Counted from the first letter of the stretch, positions 27,343 through 37,590 are shown. The stretch: 64,000 nt of DNA from Flavobacteriaceae bacterium UBA7684 (GCA_002482885.1 DLGW01000019.1:7761-71760), one strand, 5' to 3'. Numbers and translations are program-made. The notes: generated by a model not told the origin, from the letters alone.

Positions 27343-27425
27343 GAAGCTATTTCCTGCTGTCCGCTGTATCTTTAAAAACGCTTTTCACAAAGCTTTTTTA
27401 AAGGATGCCGCTTCCATCAGGGCTA
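27343..27425 (+). ncRNA. Structured intergenic element (candidate non-coding RNA or repeat)
   Basis: Right after the DCC gene lies an element with nested complementarity: outer AGC...CCTG (27345-27356) pairs with CAGG-GCT (27418-27424), and inside is CTTTAAAAA-GCTTT against AAAGC-TTTTTAAAG with a short loop. The blocks CTGCTGTCCGCTGTATC and GGATGCCGCTTCCATCAGGG resemble, from memory, a dispersed element frequent in Flavobacterium genomes. There is only one copy in this window. Confidence 0.45.
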
Positions 27426-27471
27426 AATTTAATTGTGAATGATGAATGGTAAATTATGAATTATGTCTAGC

Positions 27472-28305
27472 CTACCTCCCAAAAACCTTTGGTGAAAAAC
27501 CAATCATTTTTTGAGTAAGCATAAACAATTCCGGGAATTCTTTCTTGAATTGTTGCGGAGATTCAAAAAAGTGTTCTAAAATGACCGATACAAATTCAAA
27601 TTCATTAGTGTAGGCATACACCCTAAAATATTCTGAATCAATTAAACGTTTTAAGTTAGGTGGATGTTTAACTTGTTTCATTAATACTTCATAATTATTG
27701 GCAAAAATCTGAGAACAAGTATTGCTTTTTTGTAATCCTTGGTGGTGTAAAATATGCGAAAATTCATGAATACCTAAGTTTAAGTTGTCGTTGGTAGTGT
27801 CATGTCCTTCCTTAAAATGTTTCCATGAAAAAACAATGGTTTTTAAACCTGGATTGTATTCGCCTTTATGGTATTCTTTGGTGATGTTCGAAAAATAGAT
27901 GTCTGGGTAAACAATAACCTGAGAAAGTCTGTGGAATAAATAATTACGCATACCAAAAGTGATCATGATTCCAGTAGCAGCAATTAAAATTTTTACTTCG
28001 TCGTTAATAACAAAACCTGCTCTGCTGTAAAAAGGATATTTTTTCAAGAATTTATATACTCGGTGCTCAAAATATATTTGGTGTTTAGCCGATAATTTTT
28101 GGTAAAACGGAAATTGATTTCGTAAAATAGATTGTTGGGGTAGGCTTAACTTTTTAGGAGATAAATAAAAATACCTGATTAAGGGTTGGTTAATAATTTG
28201 CTCAACAGTAGTTAATAAAACTTGAATGGTTGTATAAATAACCATTGTTATTAAGATCAGTATACCAATTATTATAAAGATTAGATTAATTTCGATTGAT
28301 TCCAT
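27472..28305 (-). CDS. Membrane-anchored zinc peptidase, MtfA/M90-like
   Basis: A 277-residue protein: N-terminal membrane helix (residues 7-30, LIFIIIGILILITMVIYT), then a domain with the zinc motif HEFSH (about residue 180) inside NLNLGIHEFSHILHH and a later glutamate-rich NEFEFVSVILEHFFE segment supplying the third ligand. This is the MtfA (M90) pattern; E. coli MtfA is an aminopeptidase linked to the sugar PTS regulator Mlc, which is not expected here. Transcribed alone on the minus strand, convergent with the DCC gene. Substrate unknown. Confidence 0.82.
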   Translation of the reverse strand: MESIEINLIFIIIGILILITMVIYTTIQVLLTTVEQIINQPLIRYFYLSPKKLSLPQQSILRNQFPFYQKLSAKHQIYFEHRVYKFLKKYPFYSRAGFVINDEVKILIAATGIMITFGMRNYLFHRLSQVIVYPDIYFSNITKEYHKGEYNPGLKTIVFSWKHFKEGHDTTNDNLNLGIHEFSHILHHQGLQKSNTCSQIFANNYEVLMKQVKHPPNLKRLIDSEYFRVYAYTNEFEFVSVILEHFFESPQQFKKEFPELFMLTQKMIGFSPKVFGR

Positions 28306-28437
28306 TTTTTTATAAAAAACGAAAATATAAATTAAAGTAATATTACCTCATTAAATTAATTTTTAAAGAGAGGTTTTTTGTTAGTTTTGTTATATATCTC
28401 ATCAACAAAGAGCTTTAAAAATCTGAAATATATTATT

Positions 28438-29313
28438 ATGCAAACCACCATACAAAACCAATATTTAAAGGTAACCGCTAAAACAGCAGGTGCAGAATTA
28501 ACTTCGGTATTTAGTAAAGTTCAAAATAAAGAATTGTTGTGGAATGCCAATGCTGATTTCTGGCCACGCCATGCACCAGTGTTGTTTCCCATTGTAGGGA
28601 AGTTGAAAAATAATACATTTACCCATCAAGAAAAACATTACCAATTACCCCAACATGGGTTTGCCCGTGATAATAATTTTGAGCTAGAAAGTCAAACCGA
28701 AAACAGCTTAACATTTTTACTAAAAAGCAATGCAGAAACACTGTTAAAATATCCGTTTGATTTTGAATTAAGATTGCTATATGCCCTTGAAAATAACACG
28801 TTACACACACGATATGTAGTAAAAAATACAGGAAACGAAACACAATATTTTTCCATAGGAGCGCATCCAGCATTTATGTGTCCGTTGTTTGAAAATGAAA
28901 AATTAGAAGATTATTATTTAGTGTTTGAAAAACCCGAAACATTGGACAGACATTTACTTGCAGATGGTTTATTTGATTACAGTACAGAATCGGTTTTAAG
29001 CCATCAAAACGAGTTGATATTAAACGAATATTTATTTGAAAAAGATGCTGTAGTGTTTAAAAACATGGCATCCCAAAAAGTGATATTAAAAAGCAATAAG
29101 TCAAATTACGCTTTAGAATTTACCTATAACGGATTTCCACATTTTGGCATTTGGTCCAAAAAAGATTCCGGATTTTTGTGTTTAGAACCTTGGTGCGGAT
29201 ACTCTGATTACGTAGATGCCTCTGGCGAAATTGCTGAAAAACAAGCCATTCAAAGTTTAGAACCACAGGGCGTTTTTGAACGTACTTTTTCGGTAAAATT
29301 TAGTGGTTTTTAG
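28438..29313 (+). CDS. Aldose 1-epimerase family protein
   Basis: A 291-residue galactose-mutarotase-fold protein. Family features are the N-terminal AGAELTSVFSK and WPRHAPVLFPIVGKLKN blocks, QHGFARDNNFELE, and the catalytic SIGAHPAFMCP and LCLEPWCGYSD regions. This is the LacX-like subfamily rather than classic GalM. ATG at 28438 is preferred over a TTG-type start 20 codons upstream. It would interconvert sugar anomers in the cytosol. Its stop overlaps that of murF (convergent, four bases shared). Confidence 0.87.
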   Translation: MQTTIQNQYLKVTAKTAGAELTSVFSKVQNKELLWNANADFWPRHAPVLFPIVGKLKNNTFTHQEKHYQLPQHGFARDNNFELESQTENSLTFLLKSNAETLLKYPFDFELRLLYALENNTLHTRYVVKNTGNETQYFSIGAHPAFMCPLFENEKLEDYYLVFEKPETLDRHLLADGLFDYSTESVLSHQNELILNEYLFEKDAVVFKNMASQKVILKSNKSNYALEFTYNGFPHFGIWSKKDSGFLCLEPWCGYSDYVDASGEIAEKQAIQSLEPQGVFERTFSVKFSGF

Positions 29314-30593
29314 ATTAGATTTAGAATGCGTTCTAAAGCCATGCCCCTGGAACCTTTAATCAACAAACATTTATTTTGAATGTTTTTGTTTTTAGAGCTG
29401 TTGGCAAATTCATCATAAGATTTATAAAAACACATGTTTTTCGCTTCAATTTGGTGCTCAAAAAAACGTTCCCCAATAAAACTGACGTGATTGTTCGGAA
29501 GGTTTTTTAATAGGTTTACAATTTGTGCATGTTCTTTACTGCTATCTTCTCCTAGTTCAAACATATCACCTAAAATTAACCATTTATTCTTTTTATTTAG
29601 CTTTAAAAAGTTGTCAATAGCTACTTGCATACTGCTAGGATTGGCGTTGTAGCAGTCTAAAATGATTTCATTGCCTTTGAGTTGAATTAACTGAGAACGG
29701 TTGTTAGAAGGGATATATCCCTCAATAGCTTCTTGTATAAGAATGTTGTCAATCTCAAAATACCTACCAATAGTAATTGCTGCATTGATGTTCGTTACAT
29801 TGTAGTTGCCCACTAAGTTAGAGGTGATGGTTAGGTTTTCTAGTTTAGTTTGGGCAAATTCCCCACTTTCAACAGTGGGTAATATAATGTTGGCATTTTT
29901 GTCTTTAGTACTAAAAGTATATCTTTTAATTTTACTGGTTTTGCTTTTTTGGATTTCATCGTCCAAATTAACAAAAGCCATTTTTTGGTTAGCTTTTAAA
30001 AAGTCGTAGAGTTCACTTTTACCTTTAATTACACCTTCTATGCCACCAAAACCTTCTAAGTGAGCTTTTCCAAAATTGGTAATATACCCATAATCAGGTT
30101 GGGCAATCTTACATAAGAACTCAATCTCTTTTTGATGATTAGCACCCATTTCTACAATACCAATTTCAGTACTTTCATCAAAAGAGAGTATGGTAAGGGG
30201 TACGCCAATATGGTTGTTTAAATTCCCTATGGTTGCTTTTGCTGTGAATTTTTTAGATAGAACTACCTGAATTAATTCTTTAGAAGTTGTTTTTCCATTA
30301 CTACCTGTTAAAGCTATAATCGGTAGTTCTAAAAAATTCCTGTGAAAGGTAGCTAATTCTTGTAATGTTTTTAAAACATCCGCCACTAGGATGGTTCTTT
30401 CGTCCAGATAGAATTTTTCATTATCTATAATTACAAAAGCAGCACCTTTATTTAAGGCTTCTTCGGCAAAAGAGTTTGCATCAAAGTTTTCTCCTTTTAA
30501 ACAAAAGAAAATACAATTAGGTTCAATTTTTCGAGTGTCGGTACAAACGGTCTGAAATTTTAAAAATAATTGGTGAATTTTTTCGATGTTCAT
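29310..30593 (-). CDS. murF: UDP-N-acetylmuramoyl-tripeptide--D-alanyl-D-alanine ligase
   Basis: A 427-residue Mur ligase that adds D-Ala-D-Ala to UDP-MurNAc-tripeptide in peptidoglycan synthesis. The Mur N-terminal domain (TDTRKIEPNCIFFCLKGENF) precedes the ATP site ALTGSNGKTTSKEL (K101), then GIVEMGANHQKEI, and a C-terminal domain with DCYNANPSSM and ILGDMFELGE. Length is normal. The gene is alone rather than in a dcw cluster, as I believe is usual in flavobacteria. It lies downstream of gldJ, behind a terminator. Confidence 0.96.
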   Translation of the reverse strand: MNIEKIHQLFLKFQTVCTDTRKIEPNCIFFCLKGENFDANSFAEEALNKGAAFVIIDNEKFYLDERTILVADVLKTLQELATFHRNFLELPIIALTGSNGKTTSKELIQVVLSKKFTAKATIGNLNNHIGVPLTILSFDESTEIGIVEMGANHQKEIEFLCKIAQPDYGYITNFGKAHLEGFGGIEGVIKGKSELYDFLKANQKMAFVNLDDEIQKSKTSKIKRYTFSTKDKNANIILPTVESGEFAQTKLENLTITSNLVGNYNVTNINAAITIGRYFEIDNILIQEAIEGYIPSNNRSQLIQLKGNEIILDCYNANPSSMQVAIDNFLKLNKKNKWLILGDMFELGEDSSKEHAQIVNLLKNLPNNHVSFIGERFFEHQIEAKNMCFYKSYDEFANSSKNKNIQNKCLLIKGSRGMALERILNLI

Positions 30594-30607
30594 AAGAATA
30601 AGGTATT

Positions 30608-30634
30608 AAAAAAGCCCTAATATAGGGCTTTTTT
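30608..30634 (-). terminator. Terminator of gldJ
   Basis: Stem AAAAAAGCCCTA / TAGGGCTTTTTT around a three-base loop, 21 bases beyond the gldJ stop codon and ahead of murF. Confidence 0.9.
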
Positions 30635-30654
30635 GAAAGTTTTTAAAACAATTA

Positions 30655-32325
30655 CTATCGTACGTGTCTTGGTTTTCTTTTATTTTTAGATTTAGATCCT
30701 ACTCTAGACATGGCACATCTAAATCCGATGTAATCGGTAGCCATATCTTCTGGGTAAAATCTTCTTTGTGCAGGGTCTAGCCAATATTCTCTATCTTTCC
30801 AAGAACCACCTTTGTAAACTCTAACATTGTCGTTAATTAACGTTTTACGTTTTCCAGTAGCATCATGTTTTTTGATGATGTTTCCTACACTATCACGTTT
30901 AATAGAGTGTATAGGTGAATTATACATTCTTTTAGCGTCTTTTTTAGTAGCAGCGGCATCTTCTGTTTCTACTTCTTTGTAGAATTGTGTAGAAGGTTTA
31001 TCTCCATCTCTGTAGTTTTTATTGTCACTGGTAGAGAAGTTATGTCTTAAGTAAGTTTCATTTTCATCAACAGGAACTTCTATAATTTGTCCAGGGAAAC
31101 TTTTGTTAATGATTTTACCATTGCTTAAAGTATCGTATTTCATGTTTTCAGAAGTATACATTTCTGCTCTTCTTTCAGGACCGATTTTATTTTTAGTATA
31201 TACGTTACCTCTAAAATAGTTGAAATCATTCATTTCAAAATCTACAATAGGTCTGTAAATATCAGCTACCCACTCCGATACGTTACCTGCCATGTCATAC
31301 AACCCAAAATCGTTCGGAGGGAATGATTTTGTTTTTGCAGTAATATCAGCACCGTCATCAGACCAACCTGCGATTCCGCCGTAATCTCCTTTACCTTGTT
31401 TAAAGTTGGCTAATTGTAATCCTTTTTCTCCTGAACTACCTGCTCTGGTGTAAGCTCCGTTCCAAGGGTATTTCTTTTGACCTCGGTACATGTTGTATTC
31501 GCGATTTCCTACCATGGAAACAGCGGCGTATTCCCACTCGCTTTCGGTTGGTAATCTATATTCTGGCAAAATAATACCTGTTGTTCTTTGTGCGAAAACG
31601 TTTCTGGCATCCTCTTTTTGAGCTAAACGATTGCCTCTTCCTCTAAAGACCAATTCTTCATTACCGCTAAATGTAGCTGTAGGGGTATCAATATAAGCTT
31701 CTGTACTAAAAATATTATCTGCATCAACTGCTAGGATTTTAGAGTCACGCTTTAAGAAACCTTCTCTTTCTAATACAGATTCGTTTACACGGTCTGTTCT
31801 CCATTTAGCAAATTCTACTGCTTGTAACCAATTTACACCAACTACTGGATAATCTGCATACGCAGGATGTCTTAAGTAGTTTTTAGTCATAGTTTCGTTA
31901 AATCCTAAACGGTCTCTCCAAACTAAAGTATCTGGGATTGCTCCATAGTATATGTATTGAAAACGATCTTCTTCAGGAGGAAATACTTTTTTTAACCAAT
32001 CTAAGTACTCCATATACATGATGTTGGTAACTTCGGTTTCATCCATGTAAAACGATTGTACGTGTTGTTGTGTTGGGGTATTATTCCAATCTTTCATCAC
32101 ATCGTCTTGAACTTTACCTCTGGTAAAGGTACCTCCTTCAACAAAAACTAAACCTGGTCCGGTTTCTTGTTCTTTAAAAGCAGAATTGAATTGAAATCCA
32201 CCTTTGGGATTGTTCATGCTCCATCCTGTTCCAGAAGAAGTTCTTCTACTTGGACCACCACAAGACACTAAAAAAGTTGAAATTAATCCTAAAAACAACA
32301 GCCTAGAAAAAGCTTTTTTCTTCAT
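30655..32325 (-). CDS. gldJ: Gliding motility lipoprotein GldJ
   Basis: A 556-residue outer-membrane lipoprotein needed for gliding and type IX secretion; it stabilises GldK and links the motor to the surface machinery in Flavobacterium johnsoniae. The signal peptide ends at the lipobox LVSCGG, then comes a formylglycine-generating-enzyme fold with SFYMDETEVTN, YRLPTESEWEYAA, MAGNVSEWVAD, VYKGGSWKDREYWLDP and YIGFRCAMS. ATG at 32325 gives the lipoprotein signal; the open frame extends 22 codons upstream without support. It is divergent from porU, the standard layout. Confidence 0.96.
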   Translation of the reverse strand: MKKKAFSRLLFLGLISTFLVSCGGPSRRTSSGTGWSMNNPKGGFQFNSAFKEQETGPGLVFVEGGTFTRGKVQDDVMKDWNNTPTQQHVQSFYMDETEVTNIMYMEYLDWLKKVFPPEEDRFQYIYYGAIPDTLVWRDRLGFNETMTKNYLRHPAYADYPVVGVNWLQAVEFAKWRTDRVNESVLEREGFLKRDSKILAVDADNIFSTEAYIDTPTATFSGNEELVFRGRGNRLAQKEDARNVFAQRTTGIILPEYRLPTESEWEYAAVSMVGNREYNMYRGQKKYPWNGAYTRAGSSGEKGLQLANFKQGKGDYGGIAGWSDDGADITAKTKSFPPNDFGLYDMAGNVSEWVADIYRPIVDFEMNDFNYFRGNVYTKNKIGPERRAEMYTSENMKYDTLSNGKIINKSFPGQIIEVPVDENETYLRHNFSTSDNKNYRDGDKPSTQFYKEVETEDAAATKKDAKRMYNSPIHSIKRDSVGNIIKKHDATGKRKTLINDNVRVYKGGSWKDREYWLDPAQRRFYPEDMATDYIGFRCAMSRVGSKSKNKRKPRHVR

Positions 32326-32452
32326 ATTTGTTATAAATTGAATGCTATAAAAACAGTCACGCAATATAATTAAAAATCTGAAAACAAACATTCGTCTTTA
32401 AAAATATTTAAAACATTGGTTAAATTACTTTTAAAATGATTTCTAATGGTGG

Positions 32453-32480
32453 TTGCGCCTAACTAATTAATTTATATTTG
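32453..32480 (+). promoter_or_regulatory. Promoter of the porU-porV operon
   Basis: TTG at 32453-32455 and TATATTTG at 32473-32480, separated by 17 bases, fit the Bacteroidota consensus (TTTG, about 19 bases, TAnnTTTG). The porU start codon is 38 bases downstream. Confidence 0.6.
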
Positions 32481-32518
32481 AATTTTGTTATTATTATTAA
32501 AATTTGTGCTCATCAAAT

Positions 32519-35500
32519 ATGAAAAAATTAATTTTCCTTGTATTGTTCTTGATTAGTTTTTGTGGATTTTCTCAGCAAACAAAGTCTTTTTCTATAGATT
32601 GGTTGGGTAGTTTTAAATACGAAATTGAAAATAATTCTTATAACTTACCTCGATTCTCTGCGGAAAACTTTGTTTTTAATCCAGATAACCGATCTTTAAA
32701 GTTTAGGATTTACTTTAAAGATGAGGCTTTAGTAGATGAAAATTCCCTCCAGGTTTCAGATTTAGTCTTGCAATCAATAAATAATCAAGATTTAGGTGAT
32801 TTAGATATAAGTCAAATCCCAACAGATATAAATGCACTATTATATTCTAGAAAATCAAGAGAAGATATCGGTACTGTGCTGGAATGTAGTCCTTTAATTC
32901 TTCAGAACGGAATCGTTAAAAAAGTAATTTCTTTTCAAATAAGTTATCAATATCAAAAAAACATATCTAATCGGATTGCAGCTAAAGCATTGGGTATGGA
33001 AAATTCAGTTTTAGCTTCTGGAAACTGGTATCGTTTTTCTTTACAAAAATCAGGAGCTTACAAGTTAACAAAAGACTTTTTAGAAAAAATAGGATTAAAA
33101 TTATCGGGTATTGATCCAAAAAATATTAAGGTTTTTGGTAATGGGGGAAGGATGTTGCCTTTGTCTAATTCGGTAAATTATCCTAATGATTTACAAGAAG
33201 TTAGTGTAAGGTTTGTAGGGGATGCTGATGCTGTGTTTGAAAATGATGAGTTTTTGGTTTTTTACGGAGAAGGTGTTGATCAATGGAATGAAGAAAATCA
33301 AACGCATTTAAATTTATATGACAATCGATCTTATTATTATGTATTGGTTGGAAACGATTCAGCAAAAGAGATGTCGATTACGACAACGCCTACTGAATCG
33401 CCCTCTGTTTTTATTAATACGTATGATGAATATCAATTTTATGAAGTTGATACCAATAATCCCGTAAGATTGGGAAGAAAGTGGGTAGGGGATGATTTTT
33501 CTACACAAAGTAGCAGAAATTACACCTTTAAATTTGCTAATATTGATTTAACGAAACCATTGTTTATAAAAGTAAATGCGATAGCATCATCAAATATTGG
33601 TAGTTTAATTTTGTTGAGTTATAATAAAACAACTTTAGGGAGTGTTAGTTTTCAGGCAATTCCTGCAGAATCTTCAGAAAGAGCAAGGGAAAATTCTTTG
33701 TATACTAGTTTTTTTTCTACTAGTCCTGATGTGGTTGTTAATATGACTTATAACAATAATAATATTCCAAGTGCACAAGCATATTTGGATTATGTTTGGG
33801 TTAAAGCCACATCGTTTTTAAAAGGTTACGGAAAACAATTTATGTTTAAGTACGATATGGCGGTAACCTCTAATCAAGTTGCGGAATATCAAATCTCGAA
33901 CGCTTCGGGCATAAATGAAGTTTGGGATTTGTCCGATATTTATAATGTAACCAGATCAGTTAATTCTTCACAAAACAATTTTTCGTTTAAAGTTCAATTG
34001 GGCAAAGCGGTTAATTATTTAGCGGTTGATTTTAATGATTTGTATACGCCTTCTACTGAATTTTCGGGTAGGGTAGCAAATCAAAACATAAAAGGAGAAG
34101 TTTTTTTAAATGCTTCGGGTAATATGGACGATGTGGATTATTTGATTATTACTGCAAATAGCTATAAAAGTCAGGCTCAAAAATTAGCGTCATTTCATCA
34201 AAATAATTCAGGTTTAAAAACCAAAGTAGTTACTTTAAATGAAATTTATCATGAGTTTTCTTCGGGTAAACAAGATGTGGCAGCAATTAGAAATTTAGTA
34301 AAGTATGTGTATAACAATGCCAATTCTTTGGAAAGCAGAGTTAAATATGTTTGTTTGTTTGGTGGAGCATCCTATGATTATAAAGATAGAATACCTAATA
34401 ACACCAATATAGTGCCTGTTTTTCATTCTATAAATGGGTTCTCATTAGCTACTACTTTTATGTCTGATGATTTTTATGGATTGATGGATGTTAATGAAGG
34501 AAACATGCAAACGCTTGGAGGAATTGATGTGGCAGCTGGTCGAATGGTTTTTAATAATGTAACCGAGGCAGAAACCGTAGTTAATAAAGTAATCAATTAT
34601 TATTCAAAGGATTCTTATGGTCCATGGAGGAACGATGTTGTTTTGCTTTCTGATGATGTGGATGCAGATTGGGAGGCCGTAATACAGCAAGGTTTGGATG
34701 ATTTAGGAAAAACTTTAGTAGTTGAACGCCCTTTTATTAATGTTCGAAAAATTCATTCAGATGCTTATGTGCAAGAAACTTCATCTGGTGGGCAACGCTA
34801 TCCTGAAGTCCGAAAAGAAATCGTAAGAACTTTAGAAAAAGGAGTCCTGTTATTGGATTATTTTGGACACGGAGGAGAAGACGGCTTGGCTAAGGAAAGA
34901 ATTCTAGAAAAAATAGATGTTCAACAATTATCAAATGCCAATCATTTACCGTTAATAATTACAGCTACCTGTGAATTTTCTAGATTTGATAATCCATACC
35001 GACCTACAGCTGGGGAATACGTTTACTTAAATACTAAAGGCGGAGCTGTTTCTTTAATTTCCACAACGCGCCAAATAGGGGTGACTACAGGTTTGAATTT
35101 TAACGAGCAATTAATGAGTCAACTATTTGCCTATAAAGGGTTGGAATATCCGACGGTAGCTGATGCTTTACGTAAAACTAAAAATATTTCTACTAGTTCA
35201 GGAGTAAATATCATTAGTTATATAGGTGATCCAGCACTTAAATTGGCTATTCCTAAACCAAAAATTGTTTTAACACATATTAATGATGTGCCAGTCGGAA
35301 CAGCAACAGATACTTTAAAAGCGTTAAGCTTGATTAAATTAAAAGGTTTAGTATCAGACGCAATGGGTAATGTGGTTTCAGATTATAATGGAGCAATTGT
35401 GGTAAATGTGTTTGATAAAAATGTTCAAACCAAAACTTTAGGAAACGATAATACGTTGAATACTTCGAGCCAAAAAATAATTATGGATTTTGAAGTTTTA

Positions 35501-36358
35501 GGAGAAACTGTTTTTAAAGGAAATGCATCTGTAAAAAATGGAATTTTTGAAGTTTCTTTTGTAGTTCCTAAAGATATTAAAATGCCTGTAGGGAATGGTC
35601 GGGTAAGTTTTTATAGTAGAGACGAAAATTTTAAACAAGATTTTACGGGTTATGAATCTCAAATAAAAGTAGGAGCATACAACAATGAAGCTGTTGCCGA
35701 TAATATCCCGCCTAAGGTTAGGTTGTATATGAATAACGATAATTTTGTTTCAGGAGGAATTGTAAACACTTCTCCTATACTAATTGCTTACATAGAAGAC
35801 GAAAATGGAGTTAATACTTCAGGAGGAATTGGTCACGATATTGTGGCTTATTTAGATGGAGATGAAACCAAGCCTTTTATTTTAAATGATTTTTATGAAA
35901 CCAATTTAGATGATTATAAGTCTGGAAAAGTGAACTATAAATTGTTTAACCTAGAAAAAGGCATGCATACCATTCAATTTAGAGTTTGGGATGTGTACAA
36001 TAATCCAACTACTATGGAAATACAGTTTTACGTAGCCGATAATGAGCAGTTAGTATTAGATAAAGTATTGAATTATCCGAATCCATTTATTAATTATACC
36101 GAATTTTGGTTTCAGCACAATAAACCTAACGAACCCTTAGAGGTTCAGGTTCAGGTTTTTACCGTTAGTGGAAAATTGATAAAAACCATTAATCAATTAG
36201 TGGTGAACGATGGTTTTTTATCCAGAGACATTCGTTGGGATGGTTTAGATGATTTCGGAGATAAAATAGGAAAAGGAGTTTATGTATATAAATTGTCTGT
36301 AAAATCTACTTTAAGCAATCAGCGCGCAGAAAAGTATGAAAAGCTTGTTATTTTTTAA
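32519..36358 (+). CDS. porU: Type IX secretion system sortase PorU
   Basis: A 1279-residue surface protease that removes the C-terminal sorting signal of T9SS cargo and attaches the cargo to the cell surface. A signal peptide (MKKLIFLVLFLISFCGFSQ) precedes a gingipain-like C25 domain with catalytic H784 in DYFGHGGEDG and C818 in ITATCEFSR. The protein ends in a FlgD-like module (NYPNPFINYTEFWF; WDGLDDFGDKIGKGVYVYKL). ATG at 32519 is preferred to GTG at 32504. Its frame overlaps the leader of porV, which starts 40 bases on. Cargo with type A tails is encoded at 9083 and 49017. Confidence 0.96.
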   Translation: MKKLIFLVLFLISFCGFSQQTKSFSIDWLGSFKYEIENNSYNLPRFSAENFVFNPDNRSLKFRIYFKDEALVDENSLQVSDLVLQSINNQDLGDLDISQIPTDINALLYSRKSREDIGTVLECSPLILQNGIVKKVISFQISYQYQKNISNRIAAKALGMENSVLASGNWYRFSLQKSGAYKLTKDFLEKIGLKLSGIDPKNIKVFGNGGRMLPLSNSVNYPNDLQEVSVRFVGDADAVFENDEFLVFYGEGVDQWNEENQTHLNLYDNRSYYYVLVGNDSAKEMSITTTPTESPSVFINTYDEYQFYEVDTNNPVRLGRKWVGDDFSTQSSRNYTFKFANIDLTKPLFIKVNAIASSNIGSLILLSYNKTTLGSVSFQAIPAESSERARENSLYTSFFSTSPDVVVNMTYNNNNIPSAQAYLDYVWVKATSFLKGYGKQFMFKYDMAVTSNQVAEYQISNASGINEVWDLSDIYNVTRSVNSSQNNFSFKVQLGKAVNYLAVDFNDLYTPSTEFSGRVANQNIKGEVFLNASGNMDDVDYLIITANSYKSQAQKLASFHQNNSGLKTKVVTLNEIYHEFSSGKQDVAAIRNLVKYVYNNANSLESRVKYVCLFGGASYDYKDRIPNNTNIVPVFHSINGFSLATTFMSDDFYGLMDVNEGNMQTLGGIDVAAGRMVFNNVTEAETVVNKVINYYSKDSYGPWRNDVVLLSDDVDADWEAVIQQGLDDLGKTLVVERPFINVRKIHSDAYVQETSSGGQRYPEVRKEIVRTLEKGVLLLDYFGHGGEDGLAKERILEKIDVQQLSNANHLPLIITATCEFSRFDNPYRPTAGEYVYLNTKGGAVSLISTTRQIGVTTGLNFNEQLMSQLFAYKGLEYPTVADALRKTKNISTSSGVNIISYIGDPALKLAIPKPKIVLTHINDVPVGTATDTLKALSLIKLKGLVSDAMGNVVSDYNGAIVVNVFDKNVQTKTLGNDNTLNTSSQKIIMDFEVLGETVFKGNASVKNGIFEVSFVVPKDIKMPVGNGRVSFYSRDENFKQDFTGYESQIKVGAYNNEAVADNIPPKVRLYMNNDNFVSGGIVNTSPILIAYIEDENGVNTSGGIGHDIVAYLDGDETKPFILNDFYETNLDDYKSGKVNYKLFNLEKGMHTIQFRVWDVYNNPTTMEIQFYVADNEQLVLDKVLNYPNPFINYTEFWFQHNKPNEPLEVQVQVFTVSGKLIKTINQLVVNDGFLSRDIRWDGLDDFGDKIGKGVYVYKLSVKSTLSNQRAEKYEKLVIF

Positions 36359-36398
36359 TAATAGTTTATATTTGTTTTTCCAAAATTTCCCAATTTTC

Positions 36399-37574
36399 AT
36401 GAGAAAGATATTTTATACCCTTCTAATTTTATTAAGTTTCTACGGTATTTATGCTCAAAATACAGAACGTATTATAACCACAGGAGTTCCTTTTTTACTA
36501 GTAAACCCAGACGCTAGAGCAGGTGGTATGGGGGATCAAGGAGTAGCAACTTCCGCAGACGCCTATTCACAGTATTGGAATCCTGCAAAATATCCCTTTG
36601 CTAAAGCAACAAGTGGTGTTTCTGTGAGTTATACTCCTTATTTAACAGCTCTAGTGAACGATTTGAATTTAAGTCAGTTGACTTATTTTCAAAAATTAGA
36701 TGACAGAAGTTCCTTTTCTGGAGGATTCAGATATTTTAATTTAGGAGAAATTGAATTTAGAAAAACCGCGGATGATCCCGCAGTGATTAGAAAACCAAAT
36801 GAATTAGCTTTCGAAGGGGCTTACGCTTTAAAATGGTCTAACCAATTCGCGATGTCCGTAACAGGTAGATATATTCGTTCTAATTTAAAAGTCCCAGAAA
36901 CTGATGCAGATGCTTCTGCAGCTAATGCTTTTGCAGTTGATATTGCAGGGTTTTATGAATCTAAAGAATTTGCTTTAAGTGGTTTTATCGGAAAATATCG
37001 TGCAGGTTTTAACATTCAAAATATTGGTCCAAAAATCAAGTATAACGCAGATGGGGTTCAAAATTTTTTACCTACCAATTTAAAAGCAGGTGCGGGTTTT
37101 GATTTTATATTGGATCAATACAACACCATTTCAGTCACAGGAGAAATCAGTAAGTTAATGGTGCCTACACCACAAAGCGTTACAGATTTAAATGGAGACG
37201 GAGTGATTGATACACAAGATTCTCAGATTAACAGCAATAATTATAACAGCATTGGTTGGTCTTCAGGGATGTTTAAATCATTTAATGATGCTCCGGGAGG
37301 GTTTAGCGAAGAAATGAGAGAAATAATTTGGTCTTTAGGGGCTGAATATTGGTATCAAGAATCCTTTGCGTTGCGTACAGGATATTACCACGAAAGTCAA
37401 ATGAAAGGATTTAGAAAATTCTATACCATAGGGGCAGGTTTTAAATATAATGTCTTCAATATAGATTTATCTTATATATTCTCTACGTCAAATATTCCAA
37501 ACCCGTTAGAAGGTACTTTGCGTTTCTCACTAACTTTCAATTTTGGAGAAAAAGTTAAAAAATCAGAAGAATAA
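36399..37574 (+). CDS. porV: Type IX secretion outer-membrane protein PorV
   Basis: A 391-residue outer-membrane barrel (LptO/PorV family) that shuttles T9SS cargo to PorU. The signal peptide ends near GIYAQ, followed by the family start TGVPFLLVNPDARAGGMGDQ and DAYSQYWNPAKYPF. The C-terminal strand is TLRFSLTFNFGEKVKKSEE. ATG at 36399 is taken because it begins the signal peptide. It forms an operon with porU. Its stop codon lies inside the loop of the following terminator hairpin. Confidence 0.95.
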   Translation: MRKIFYTLLILLSFYGIYAQNTERIITTGVPFLLVNPDARAGGMGDQGVATSADAYSQYWNPAKYPFAKATSGVSVSYTPYLTALVNDLNLSQLTYFQKLDDRSSFSGGFRYFNLGEIEFRKTADDPAVIRKPNELAFEGAYALKWSNQFAMSVTGRYIRSNLKVPETDADASAANAFAVDIAGFYESKEFALSGFIGKYRAGFNIQNIGPKIKYNADGVQNFLPTNLKAGAGFDFILDQYNTISVTGEISKLMVPTPQSVTDLNGDGVIDTQDSQINSNNYNSIGWSSGMFKSFNDAPGGFSEEMREIIWSLGAEYWYQESFALRTGYYHESQMKGFRKFYTIGAGFKYNVFNIDLSYIFSTSNIPNPLEGTLRFSLTFNFGEKVKKSEE

Positions 37575-37590
37575 ACTTCTGATTTTTTTT
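37557..37590 (+). terminator. Terminator overlapping the porV 3' end
   Basis: Stem AATCAGAAG / CTTCTGATT, extended by A/T pairs, with a six-base loop that contains most of the porV stop codon; a long T tract follows. Confidence 0.88.
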
